Source of the DNA: an uncultured SAR116 cluster alpha proteobacterium
GTDB lineage: Bacteria > Pseudomonadota > Alphaproteobacteria > Puniceispirillales > Marisalimonadaceae
Reading direction: 5' to 3'
DNA: 35,161 bases
Assembly (NCBI GenBank): GCA_902583415.1
Contig: CACHVW010000010.1
Coordinates: 1-35,161 of the forward strand
Under the pieces are notes generated by a model. The model made no database searches. It was not told the origin of the DNA and was given only the letters and a program-made list of their open reading frames with translations. The position numbers were made by a program, and so were the translations under genes. Shown here piece by piece: positions 15,915 to 24,175 of this stretch; within the stretch, counting starts at the first letter, position 1; each line of letters opens with the position of its first letter.

Positions 15915-17015
15915 ATGAAACGTAGAGATTTTATATCTAAAGCAGGTGTTGGCGTGGTAGCAGGTGTTGCCGGTGCTTCTGCATTATCTGCTCCTGCTTT
16001 AGCAGGAGGTCACAAAGAGATTAATATTGTATCAACTTGGCCAAGAGATTTTCCAGGTTTAGGATTGTCTGCACAAAGATTATCAGCTAGAATTACCGAA
16101 TTATCAAAAGGTAAGTTAAAGGTCAATTATTTCGCAGCAGGTGAAAAAGTTGGAGCATTTGACGTTTTTGATGAAGTTGCATCCGGAAACTCTGAAGCTT
16201 ATATTGCTGCTGATTATTATTGGAAAGGCAAGCATCCAGGCTTTGCATACTTTACTTCAGTTCCATTTGGAATGACAACAGTTGAGTGGAACGCTTGGAT
16301 TAAGTTTGGTGGAGGTCAAGAGCTTTGGGACGAAATGTCAGGTGAATTTGGCCTTAAAGCTCTACCATGTGGTGGAACAGGTACTCAAGCTGGTGGATGG
16401 TTTAACAAAGAAATAAATTCTAGTGAAGATTTGAAGGGCTTAAAAATGAGAATTCCAGGATTAGGTGGAACTGTTATGTCTAAACTTGGAGCTTCTCCTG
16501 TATCTTTACCTGGGGGTCAAATTTATGAGAATCTTGTTTCTGGTTCTATTGATGCTACTGAATGGGTTGGTCCTTATAATGATTATTTCTTAAAATTCTA
16601 TGAAGCGGCAAAGTATTACTATACAGGTGGTATGCATGAGCCTGGTTCTTGCTTAGCTATGGCGTTTAATGGAAATTTTTGGGGTAAGTTGACAGATAAT
16701 GAAAAAGCTCTTATAACGGCCGCTTCAATGGAAGAGCATGCTGCTCAGTATGAAGAAACTTGTGCTAAAAATGGTGAATATTTAGCCAAGTTAATTAATG
16801 AACATGGTGTTAAGGTTAGGGCATTTAATGATGACGTATGGGATTCATTCGGCGAAGCATCAGCTGAAGTCTTTGAAGAAACAAGAAACCATTCAGCTTT
16901 AGCTAAAAAAATTGATACTGCATATCAAGCTTTCATGAAAGAGTGTGGTGGTATGATGGCTAAATTTGAAATATCATATGTTAACCAAAGAAACAGAGTT
17001 TTAGGCCTTTCTTAA
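15915..17015 (+). CDS. TRAP transporter solute-binding protein (DctP/TakP-like), Tat-exported
   Basis: Periplasmic receptor that captures a small organic acid and hands it to the DctQM membrane pair. The N-terminus is a twin-arginine signal (MKRRDFISKAGVGVVAG) with likely cleavage after SAPALA near residue 30, so it is exported folded. The mature part has the family landmarks NKEINSSEDLKGLKMRIPGL, carrying the conserved carboxylate-binding Arg, and GSIDATEWVGPYNDYFLKF. These resemble the TakP/lactate-binding branch (2-oxo acid or lactate receptors of Rhodobacter and Thermus). A 2-oxo or hydroxy monocarboxylate is therefore a reasonable guess, not shown. The strong AGGGAGG site and the hairpin after the stop suggest higher expression than the permease genes. 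Confidence 0.92.
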   Translation: MKRRDFISKAGVGVVAGVAGASALSAPALAGGHKEINIVSTWPRDFPGLGLSAQRLSARITELSKGKLKVNYFAAGEKVGAFDVFDEVASGNSEAYIAADYYWKGKHPGFAYFTSVPFGMTTVEWNAWIKFGGGQELWDEMSGEFGLKALPCGGTGTQAGGWFNKEINSSEDLKGLKMRIPGLGGTVMSKLGASPVSLPGGQIYENLVSGSIDATEWVGPYNDYFLKFYEAAKYYYTGGMHEPGSCLAMAFNGNFWGKLTDNEKALITAASMEEHAAQYEETCAKNGEYLAKLINEHGVKVRAFNDDVWDSFGEASAEVFEETRNHSALAKKIDTAYQAFMKECGGMMAKFEISYVNQRNRVLGLS

Positions 17016-17024
17016 AACAATTAT

Positions 17025-17046
17025 GGGAGCCAGTTTTCTGGCTCCT
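17025..17046 (+). promoter_or_regulatory. Intercistronic hairpin after the TRAP binding-protein gene
   Basis: GGAGCCAG (17026-17033), TTTT loop, CTGGCTCC (17038-17045): a perfect 8-bp GC-rich stem in otherwise AT-rich DNA, extendable by one G-T pair. It lies 10 bases after the dctP stop and 12 before the dctQ start. No T-run follows, so it is better read as an mRNA-stabilising or partial-termination element that sets a high ratio of binding protein to permease. Confidence 0.7.
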
Positions 17047-17057
17047 AACTTCATTTA

Positions 17058-18023
17058 ATGGAAAATAAAATTTATAATTATTATCGATTATTTGGTTGGT
17101 CTATTATAGCAGTCGTATTTGCTTTTTTAGTTAATAATGTTCTGCAATTAACCTTCGGTTTTCAAAGTATATTTTTGGTTGATAATAAGTTTTCAACTCC
17201 ATCAATTATTGAATTTACAGTATACTTAATTAGTTTCATAGTGTCATTGACATTAATGTTAAAATTAAATGATAAACCTTTAAGGTATGACTCGAAAATA
17301 TTGCATAATTTTAATGTTTACATAATTCGTTCATGTTTTTGGATTATTTTTTTAGTTGGCTTAGTTGATATCACTATATCTTTTTTAAGAGTAGAGAAAC
17401 TATTTGAACTTTTTTTAAGTAAAGAATTAACAAGTCAATTTACTCGTCCAGTTTTTGTGGGTTCTTTTATTCATATTCCCTTAATAATCATAGGTTTTAT
17501 TATAGGAATGTTTACTAGAACTCTTGGTTTTCAATGGTTGTCTTTATTAATAGTTGCAAGTGAACTTGTAATAGTGATAACCAGATTTATTTTTTCTTAT
17601 GAGCAAACATTTATGGGTGATCTTGTTCGTTATTGGTACGCTGGTTTATTTTTGTTTGCATCAGCATATACGCTTTATGATGAGGGCCATGTAAGGGTAG
17701 ACATTCTATATCAAGGACTAACAGACAAAACTAAAGGTTTAGTTAATTCTATAGGATCAATAACGCTTGGCGTTTCTACATCTTTAACAATTATTTTTAT
17801 AGGTTTCCACGGGAAACAATCGATAATTAATAGTCCAGTATTAAACTTTGAAATAACCCAGCAAGGAACTGTAGGTATGTTTATCAAATATCACCTCGCA
17901 TTATTTTTAGGCATTTTTGGTTTAACAATGCTTATTCAATTTATAAGTTACTTTTTTGAATCACTAGCTGATTATTATGGTGAAAAAGGTAAAAGAGTAA
18001 TTGAAAGTCAGATTGGTCATTAA
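17058..18023 (+). CDS. TRAP transporter small permease (DctQ-like), enlarged
   Basis: Small membrane subunit of the TRAP transporter. At 321 residues it is nearly twice the usual DctQ size (160-200). The C-terminal half holds the DctQ domain, with RYWYAGLFLFASAYTLYDEGHVRVDI, VNSIGSITLGVSTSL and a final helix before the basic end. The N-terminal half adds about four extra hydrophobic segments (for example LFGWSIIAVVFAFLVNNVL and FVGSFIHIPLIIIGFIIGM). Extended DctQ proteins are seen with TakP-type systems. It follows the intercistronic hairpin and is 3 bp before dctM. The exact start is supported by the family position only; no strong ribosome site is seen. Confidence 0.88.
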   Translation: MENKIYNYYRLFGWSIIAVVFAFLVNNVLQLTFGFQSIFLVDNKFSTPSIIEFTVYLISFIVSLTLMLKLNDKPLRYDSKILHNFNVYIIRSCFWIIFLVGLVDITISFLRVEKLFELFLSKELTSQFTRPVFVGSFIHIPLIIIGFIIGMFTRTLGFQWLSLLIVASELVIVITRFIFSYEQTFMGDLVRYWYAGLFLFASAYTLYDEGHVRVDILYQGLTDKTKGLVNSIGSITLGVSTSLTIIFIGFHGKQSIINSPVLNFEITQQGTVGMFIKYHLALFLGIFGLTMLIQFISYFFESLADYYGEKGKRVIESQIGH

Positions 18024-18026
18024 TTT

Positions 18027-20681
18027 ATGGAATTAATTTTTTTATTATTGTTAATAATTTTAATGGCAATATCTCTAGGTTCAGGTTTTCCTGTAGCCTT
18101 TGCTCTTCCAGGTTCCGCAATTATATCAATAGGTGTCGCTGCATTTTTTGGATATTTGCTTGAAAACAATGCAAATGCTTATTTCTTTTCTGGTGGACCA
18201 TCTGAATGGTTGTCAGCTGGTGTTACTAACCTTAGAGGAGTATATTGGGAGGTTGAAAGAGATACCCTAATAGCAATACCTTTGTTTATTTTCATGGGTC
18301 TAATGCTTCAAAGATCTAAAATTGCAGAGGACTTACTTGTGACTATGGCTCAGCTCTTTGGTCCGGTTCGAGGTGGATTAGGAATTTCCGTAGTATTTGT
18401 AGGTGCATTATTAGCTGCAACCACTGGAATAGTAGGTGCAACAGTTGTGGCTATGGGATTAATATCATTACCAGCAATGCTTCGGAATAAATACTCTGCA
18501 CCCCTTGCTACTGGAACAATAGCGGCATCTGGAACCTTAGGACAAATAATTCCTCCTTCAATCGTTCTGATAATTTTAGCTGATCAACTTGCAACAGCAT
18601 CCGATCAAGCTGGAACAATGCGTAAAGCTTTGTATAAAGAAGCAACAGGTCAAATATCAATGCCTTCGATATTTGACGTTACTTCAACTAGTGCCGGAGA
18701 GATGTTTTTAGGAGCTTTTCTTCCTGGTATTTTACTAGTGGGGATATACATGCTTTTTATTTTAGTACTTGCATTTGTGTCACCTAAAAGTGCTCCTTCA
18801 GTTCCATATGAAGGTAAAATGGATAAAAAATTCTGGCTAAATGTAATGTTGATTTTAATACCCCCATTAACATTAATTATATTAGTCTTGGGTTCAATTA
18901 TTACTGGAGTTGCAACAGTAAATCAGGCAGGAGCTATAGGAGCTGCTGGTGCTATAATTATGGCGGGCTATAGGCAAACTGAAGGTCTAAAATCTTCATT
19001 ATATCCAGCTTTTTTAGTTCTTATTTCTATATTGTTATTAGCTTATGCAGTTGGTAATTACACCATGAATGTTAAATTGATAAATACCTATGAAGATAAA
19101 ATTGGAATATTTATTGGCATTATTGGTTCAACTTTACTCTTAATTGCTCTTATTTGGAGTAGTTGGAGATTATTTAAATTTAATAATACCATGCAGGGTG
19201 TAATGATGGAAACAGCAAAAACTACTTCTTTAGTTTTTATAATCCTCTTAGGAGCTGCAATGCTTACAGCTGCTTTTAGAGCATTTGGAGGAGAAGAACT
19301 TGTAAAAGAATATTTAAATTCTTTACCTGGTGGTTTTTGGTCAAAATTTATAATTGTGATGTTAGTAATTTTTATATTGGGTTTTTTCCTTGATTTTATT
19401 GAAATTGCTGTTGTTGTAGTACCAATTGTTGCTCCAATCTTGCTTGCTGACCCGTCAGCAAATATAACCGCTGTATGGTTAGGGGTTATGATTGGTTTAA
19501 ACATTCAGACTTCTTTTTTAACTCCTCCTTTTGGTTTTGCGTTATTTTATTTAAGAGGTGTTGCTTCAAAAGCAGTTAAGACTATTCAAATGTATAAAGG
19601 TGTGGTTCCATTTATAACTCTCCAATTGATAGCTTTAGCAGTAGTAGGCTCATACCCGTTTTTAGTAAATTATTTACCAAATAGACTAAATTTTCTTTCA
19701 GAGACATCTCCTCCTCCTAAGAATCCAAAATTACAATTGTGTACAGAAAAATATATGAAAAATAATATGTTAAATTCAAATAGTTTAACAAATGCTTCAC
19801 TTATAAATTTATCTAAAGCAGATTTTTCCTCAATGCCCAAAAAATATAAGAATACAATTTCAAACTCTATAAGTACAATCGAAGGTGGATTTTTGAACTT
19901 AAATAAAGCATTTGAAATTGATTTAATAATAAAAGATCAAGCAAAAGATTATTTACCACTTTTAAAGGTAGTAAGAAATAAAGAAAAAAATATTAAAGAG
20001 CTTAAATCATTAATTAAAACTAATGAAACTTTGATTTCTAGAGCTGAAAAAAATGATAAACAAAAAATCTCATTATTAAATTCAGAGGTTGAAAAATTAA
20101 AAAAAGATATTCAAACAGAGAAGCAAGGATACCCAAAAAATTGGGGAGATATATACAAAAATTTTCAGAAATTAATAAAAGAAGAAAATTCAAATCGAAT
20201 TAAATACAGAAGAGCAATGGATAATTCTTATGATGAAATGTCAATATTGCTTAACATTTTATTATCAAGAACTGAATTTTATACATTTAGAGATGAGTTT
20301 AAAAAATTTAGTAAAATTTTAGAGACAAATGAGCCCAAAATTTTGTCCAAAGAAATAAAAGTGTTTTCAAAAAAGATTTCACGTTTGCCTGATAATTCAA
20401 GAATTACATCCAAATTATCTAAAGTGTCTAGGAACTTAAAAAAGAAAAAAGTAAATTATGAAAAAGTACTTAAAGATTTTAATAAATCTTTTGCTGATTA
20501 TGAAAAAAAATATAGTGATCTCAAAAAAATTGAAGATAAAGCAGTTAACGACTTATCAGCATTTCTAGATAGCACAAAATTTACAATAGGGCTAAGACAA
20601 CAGCAAAAAATTCCACGAGATATTGCTTTATTTTTGGCAGGATGTAGATCTGACCATCGTGATTTGTCTATATATTTTTAA
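18027..20681 (+). CDS. TRAP transporter large permease (DctM-like) with C-terminal coiled-coil extension
   Basis: Main sodium-coupled permease subunit. Residues 1 to about 550 are the DctM/DedA-type transporter: GSGFPVAFALPGSA near the N-terminus, IPLFIFMGLML, GISVVFVGALLAATTGIVGA, the loop ASGTLGQIIPPSIVLIILAD, and GLNIQTSFLTPPFGFALFYL in the second half. After the last membrane helix (VVGSYPFLVNYLP) comes a polar Lys/Glu-rich region of about 330 residues (roughly 555-884) with heptad-like stretches such as LLNSEVEKLKKDIQTEK, so 884 residues against about 430 in classical DctM. The tail is in frame and ends at a normal stop 11 bp before the next gene. I do not recognise a named domain in the tail. 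Confidence 0.9.
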   Translation: MELIFLLLLIILMAISLGSGFPVAFALPGSAIISIGVAAFFGYLLENNANAYFFSGGPSEWLSAGVTNLRGVYWEVERDTLIAIPLFIFMGLMLQRSKIAEDLLVTMAQLFGPVRGGLGISVVFVGALLAATTGIVGATVVAMGLISLPAMLRNKYSAPLATGTIAASGTLGQIIPPSIVLIILADQLATASDQAGTMRKALYKEATGQISMPSIFDVTSTSAGEMFLGAFLPGILLVGIYMLFILVLAFVSPKSAPSVPYEGKMDKKFWLNVMLILIPPLTLIILVLGSIITGVATVNQAGAIGAAGAIIMAGYRQTEGLKSSLYPAFLVLISILLLAYAVGNYTMNVKLINTYEDKIGIFIGIIGSTLLLIALIWSSWRLFKFNNTMQGVMMETAKTTSLVFIILLGAAMLTAAFRAFGGEELVKEYLNSLPGGFWSKFIIVMLVIFILGFFLDFIEIAVVVVPIVAPILLADPSANITAVWLGVMIGLNIQTSFLTPPFGFALFYLRGVASKAVKTIQMYKGVVPFITLQLIALAVVGSYPFLVNYLPNRLNFLSETSPPPKNPKLQLCTEKYMKNNMLNSNSLTNASLINLSKADFSSMPKKYKNTISNSISTIEGGFLNLNKAFEIDLIIKDQAKDYLPLLKVVRNKEKNIKELKSLIKTNETLISRAEKNDKQKISLLNSEVEKLKKDIQTEKQGYPKNWGDIYKNFQKLIKEENSNRIKYRRAMDNSYDEMSILLNILLSRTEFYTFRDEFKKFSKILETNEPKILSKEIKVFSKKISRLPDNSRITSKLSKVSRNLKKKKVNYEKVLKDFNKSFADYEKKYSDLKKIEDKAVNDLSAFLDSTKFTIGLRQQQKIPRDIALFLAGCRSDHRDLSIYF

Positions 20682-20692
20682 CAGAAACAAAA

Positions 20693-22285
20693 ATGTTTTC
20701 TTCAAAACTTTCTTACAATTACATGATGATAGCCCCTCATCACTTAGCGGCAAAAACTGGTTCTGATATATTAAAAGAAGGTGGTAATGCTATAGAGGCA
20801 ATGATTGCTTCTGCAGCAATGATATCTGTTGTATATCCACATATGAATTCAATGGGTGGCGACAATTTTTGGTTAATTTCTGACGAAAACAAAAATGTTT
20901 ATGCTATCGATTCTTGTGGTCCAGCAGGTAATAATGCAAATATAGAATTTTATAAAAATTATGGCTTTAGCTCTATTCCTTCCCGTGGCCCGTTATCAGC
21001 CTTAACAGTACCAGGTGCCGTTGCAGGCTGGAAACTTGCATATGATTTTAGTGTTAAAAATTTAGGTGGAAAAATTCCCATTAGCAGACTTTTGTATGAT
21101 GCAGAACAAACAGCAAAAGAGGGTATTGCAGTAACTAATACTTTAAGAAATAATTTAAAATCAAAATTAAACCAGCTTAAAAATGTTCCTGGGTTTAAAG
21201 ATGTTTATTTAAAAAACGGTAAAATTCCAAATGTTGGGGATAGATTGTTTTGTCCAAAATTATCTAATACTTTTTCATCACTTATAAAAAATGGGTTAGA
21301 CGACTTTTACTCAGGGGAAGTCTTAAGTAATATTATTTCTGATTTAGAGCTTTTGGGATCTCCATTAAATTCGGATGATTTTAAAAATTATAAAGCAACT
21401 TTTGTTGATCCTTTAGAATTAAAGATTAAAGATGCAAAACTATTTAATTTACCACCTCCCACTCAAGGATTAGCATCTATATTAATTTTAGGTGTACTTG
21501 ATGAATTATCAATTGATTGTAAAAAAGATGTTGAATTAATACATCTTATTGTAGAAATTACCAAAGTAGTTTTTAGGATAAGAGATAAACATATTTCAGA
21601 TCCAAGATATATGAGTGTGAATGTAAATGACTTTATTAAAAAAGATTTTATTAAAAAATTAGCTAAGCAAATTAATTTTGAAAGAGCTGCTCCTTGGCCT
21701 TCCTCCTCTTCAGGTGGGGATACAGTTTGGTTAGGTGCCACAGATTCATATGGAAATACTGTAAGTTTTATACAGAGTATTTACTGGGAGTTTGGTTCAG
21801 GTTTAATTCTGCCAAATACAGGAATAACAATGCAAAATAGAGGTGTTAGTTTTTCTCTTGACCCAAAAAATCATAATCATTTATTACCTGGTAGAAAACC
21901 ATTTCATACAATTCAACCAGCTTTAGCTCATTTCGATGATGGAAGAGTAATGTCATATGGCACCATGGGTGGAGAAGGACAGCCACAGACACAAGCTACC
22001 ATTTTTTATAGGTATAATGTTCAAAATTTAAATCTACAAAACGCTATCAACGAACCAAGATGGCTGCTTGGTAAAACATGGGGTGAGGAAACCACATCAT
22101 TAAAAATTGAAGAACGTTTTTCTTTTGATACTTTTGATGATTTAAAATCGATGGGTCATATCGTTGAAAAAGTAGGGGAATATGAAGAAATAATGGGGCA
22201 TGCAGGTGCTTTAGTGTGTTATCCTAATGGTTTGAAAGAAGGAGGTTATGATTTTAGAAGCGATGGATCAGCTATTGGGGGATAA
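20693..22285 (+). CDS. Gamma-glutamyltransferase family Ntn hydrolase (YwrD/HpxW-like)
   Basis: Self-cleaving amidohydrolase of the GGT superfamily; members hydrolyse gamma-glutamyl amides or, in the HpxW group, oxamate. The 530-residue precursor starts with APHHLAAKTGSDILKEGGNA and VVYPHMNSMGGDNFWL. The predicted nucleophile after autocleavage is Thr344 in GGDTVWLGATD, followed by SFIQSIYWEFGSGLILPNTG, NHNHLLPGRKPFHTIQPAL and GTMGGEGQPQTQ, the pattern of YwrD/HpxW-like enzymes rather than E. coli periplasmic Ggt. No signal peptide, so probably cytoplasmic. It lies 11 bp after dctM and is probably cotranscribed, suggesting that it acts on what the TRAP system imports. Its last 14 bp overlap the convergent bpt gene. 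Confidence 0.88.
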   Translation: MFSSKLSYNYMMIAPHHLAAKTGSDILKEGGNAIEAMIASAAMISVVYPHMNSMGGDNFWLISDENKNVYAIDSCGPAGNNANIEFYKNYGFSSIPSRGPLSALTVPGAVAGWKLAYDFSVKNLGGKIPISRLLYDAEQTAKEGIAVTNTLRNNLKSKLNQLKNVPGFKDVYLKNGKIPNVGDRLFCPKLSNTFSSLIKNGLDDFYSGEVLSNIISDLELLGSPLNSDDFKNYKATFVDPLELKIKDAKLFNLPPPTQGLASILILGVLDELSIDCKKDVELIHLIVEITKVVFRIRDKHISDPRYMSVNVNDFIKKDFIKKLAKQINFERAAPWPSSSSGGDTVWLGATDSYGNTVSFIQSIYWEFGSGLILPNTGITMQNRGVSFSLDPKNHNHLLPGRKPFHTIQPALAHFDDGRVMSYGTMGGEGQPQTQATIFYRYNVQNLNLQNAINEPRWLLGKTWGEETTSLKIEERFSFDTFDDLKSMGHIVEKVGEYEEIMGHAGALVCYPNGLKEGGYDFRSDGSAIGG

Positions 22286-23006
22286 AGTTAAAATTTTCCC
22301 ATTCATTATTTTTTAATATTTGTCCTGGCTTAAACCTGGATTTGTATGACATGCTAGATAGTTCTTCAATATAATAACCAAGGTACAAATACTCATATTT
22401 TTTATTTTTCCCAAATAACAAGCATTGTATGATCATATAATTTCCTAGACCAAATTTATTGAATTCTGGGTCATAAAAACTATAAACAGCAGATAAGTTT
22501 TTTTTATCAATATCTAAAAGAACTACACCTACTAAGTTTTTAGAATTATCTCTGAACTCTAAGAGTAAAGTTTTTATAGGTGATGTCTCTATCATTGACA
22601 AAAATTCATCTTCATCCATATCTGACATAGATCCACCTGCGTGTCTATTTAATTGATACTTTTTAAAAAGTTCGTAATGTTCCTTGGTTGATATATTCTT
22701 TACTAACTTATGACTGAAATTATCAAAGTTTTTAGAGACTCTTTTTAAACTTTTTGTAATTTTAAATTTTTGTATGTCTACTCTATAAGATTTACAGGCG
22801 CTACAATTGTCACAAATAGGTCTATACATCCAATTTTCAACTCTTCTAAAACCATTAATTGAGAGTTCTTCATAAATAATTTTGTTATTAGATATATCTG
22901 TAGCTATTCTTTTTTCAACTTTTCCAGGTAAATACGGACATGAGGAAGCTTTTGTAAGCATGAAAATAGGTTGTTTTAGAACACTTTTAGGTTTTATATC
23001 AATCAT
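22272..23006 (-). CDS. bpt: Aspartate/glutamate leucyltransferase (bacterial N-end rule)
   Basis: Transfers leucine from Leu-tRNA to proteins with N-terminal Asp or Glu, marking them for ClpS/ClpAP degradation. The 244 residues carry the ATE-like N-terminal domain with SCPYLPGK, GFRRVENWMYRPICDNCSAC (a Cys cluster) and the C-terminal domain with QLNRHAGGSMSDMD and YLYLGYYIEELSSMSYKSRF. The family is often labelled arginyltransferase; the bacterial Bpt activity is the better name here by family. In many Alphaproteobacteria this gene sits next to parC and hemB; here the TRAP unit separates it from parC. Confidence 0.93.
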   Translation of the reverse strand: MIDIKPKSVLKQPIFMLTKASSCPYLPGKVEKRIATDISNNKIIYEELSINGFRRVENWMYRPICDNCSACKSYRVDIQKFKITKSLKRVSKNFDNFSHKLVKNISTKEHYELFKKYQLNRHAGGSMSDMDEDEFLSMIETSPIKTLLLEFRDNSKNLVGVVLLDIDKKNLSAVYSFYDPEFNKFGLGNYMIIQCLLFGKNKKYEYLYLGYYIEELSSMSYKSRFKPGQILKNNEWENFNFIPQ

Positions 23007-23035
23007 ATTCTTAAATACGACAAGTTTACTAATTT

Positions 23036-24064
23036 TTAAAAAGTTTTATTAATTAAATTTTGAGCAACAAATGGAGCAAAATAGGTAATTATACTGTCAC
23101 AGCCAGCTCTTTTAAAACACATCATACTTTCAAGTATAATCTTTTCTTCATCAAACCAACCATTTTGAATTGCAGCTTTTATCATTGAATACTCTCCCGA
23201 CACTTGATAGGCAATAATAGGTAAATTAAACTCATTTTTTGCTTTACTAATAATATCTAAATAAGGCATTCCTGGTTTGATTATTATCATGTCTGCGCCT
23301 TCATTAATGTCAAGTCTAATTTCTCTTAATGCTTCAGCTGAGTTTGCTGGGTCCATTTGATAACTCTTTTTTGATTTTTTTGATAAATTGACAGCAGTGC
23401 CCACTGCATCTCTAAAAGGACCATAAAATGATGATGCATATTTAGCAGCATAAGACATGATTTGAACGTTGATAAGTCCATGTTCATCTAAAGTGTCTCT
23501 AATTGCTCCAACTCTTCCATCCATCATGTCACTTGGTGCTACAATATCACATCCAGCTTGTGCCTGCACAATAGCTTGTTTGCATAATATATCTAACGTT
23601 AAATCATTATCAATTTGATTATTATGTATTATACCGTCATGGCCATGATCTGTATAAGGATCTAGTGCAACATCAGTTATAACACCTAGATCTGGATTAA
23701 CTTTTTTTGAAATCTTAATAGCCTCACATATTAAATTATTATTATTTAGAGCTTCTTTACCATCAGGTGTTTTCAATTCATTTTCAATTTTTGGAAATAA
23801 TGCAATTGCAGGAATATTCAAAGAAGAAATATACTCAACTTCTTTATTAAGTTGATCTAATGAAAATCTATAAATTCCTGGCATAGATTTTATTTCTTCT
23901 TTAACTTTTGATCCATAAGTAATAAAAATTGGGTAAATCAAATCATTAACGGAAAAATTATTTTCACTTACAATTTTTCTGGAAAATTCTGACAAACGAT
24001 TTCTTCTCATTCTTACTCTTGGAAAGCTATTTATAGAGATTTGTTTATTAGAAAGTTGTTTCAT
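23036..24064 (-). CDS. hemB: Delta-aminolevulinic acid dehydratase (porphobilinogen synthase)
   Basis: Condenses two 5-aminolevulinate molecules to porphobilinogen in heme synthesis. The 342-residue TIM barrel has both Schiff-base lysines, Lys208 in SYAAKYASSFYGPFRD and Lys263 in MIIIKPGMPYLD. The metal region reads DVALDPYTDHGHDG: the Cys triad of zinc-dependent enzymes is replaced by Asp/Ala/Asp, as in magnesium-dependent alphaproteobacterial enzymes such as that of Bradyrhizobium. The N-terminal RVRMRRNRLSEFSRKIV is typical. Likely transcribed with bpt (29 bp gap), from a promoter in the gap shared with proS. Confidence 0.96.
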   Translation of the reverse strand: MKQLSNKQISINSFPRVRMRRNRLSEFSRKIVSENNFSVNDLIYPIFITYGSKVKEEIKSMPGIYRFSLDQLNKEVEYISSLNIPAIALFPKIENELKTPDGKEALNNNNLICEAIKISKKVNPDLGVITDVALDPYTDHGHDGIIHNNQIDNDLTLDILCKQAIVQAQAGCDIVAPSDMMDGRVGAIRDTLDEHGLINVQIMSYAAKYASSFYGPFRDAVGTAVNLSKKSKKSYQMDPANSAEALREIRLDINEGADMIIIKPGMPYLDIISKAKNEFNLPIIAYQVSGEYSMIKAAIQNGWFDEEKIILESMMCFKRAGCDSIITYFAPFVAQNLINKTF

Positions 24065-24096
24065 GTTGATGTCCCATTAATAATTACATAAGTTAT

Positions 24097-24125
24097 AATT
24101 TATACTGGTATAAACTATCAATCAA
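24097..24125 (-). promoter_or_regulatory. Candidate hemB promoter in the hemB-proS divergent gap
   Basis: On the reverse strand TTGATT (24125-24120) and TAAATT (24102-24097) are 17 bp apart and point at hemB. The same region holds a near-palindrome TTTATACTGGTATAAA (24099-24114) with 7-bp arms, and a forward TATAAT at 24094-24099 that could serve proS although it lacks a good -35. The 111-base gap contains no gene. Confidence 0.35.
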
Positions 24126-24175
24126 ATTAGTTTTAATTTAATTTAAGATAAATGTCTTATTAGGAAATAAATATT

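Noticed and set aside
19088-19504. 138-residue antisense ORF inside dctM
   Set aside because: It lies wholly opposite conserved permease sequence and has Ile/Thr/Lys-rich shadow composition.
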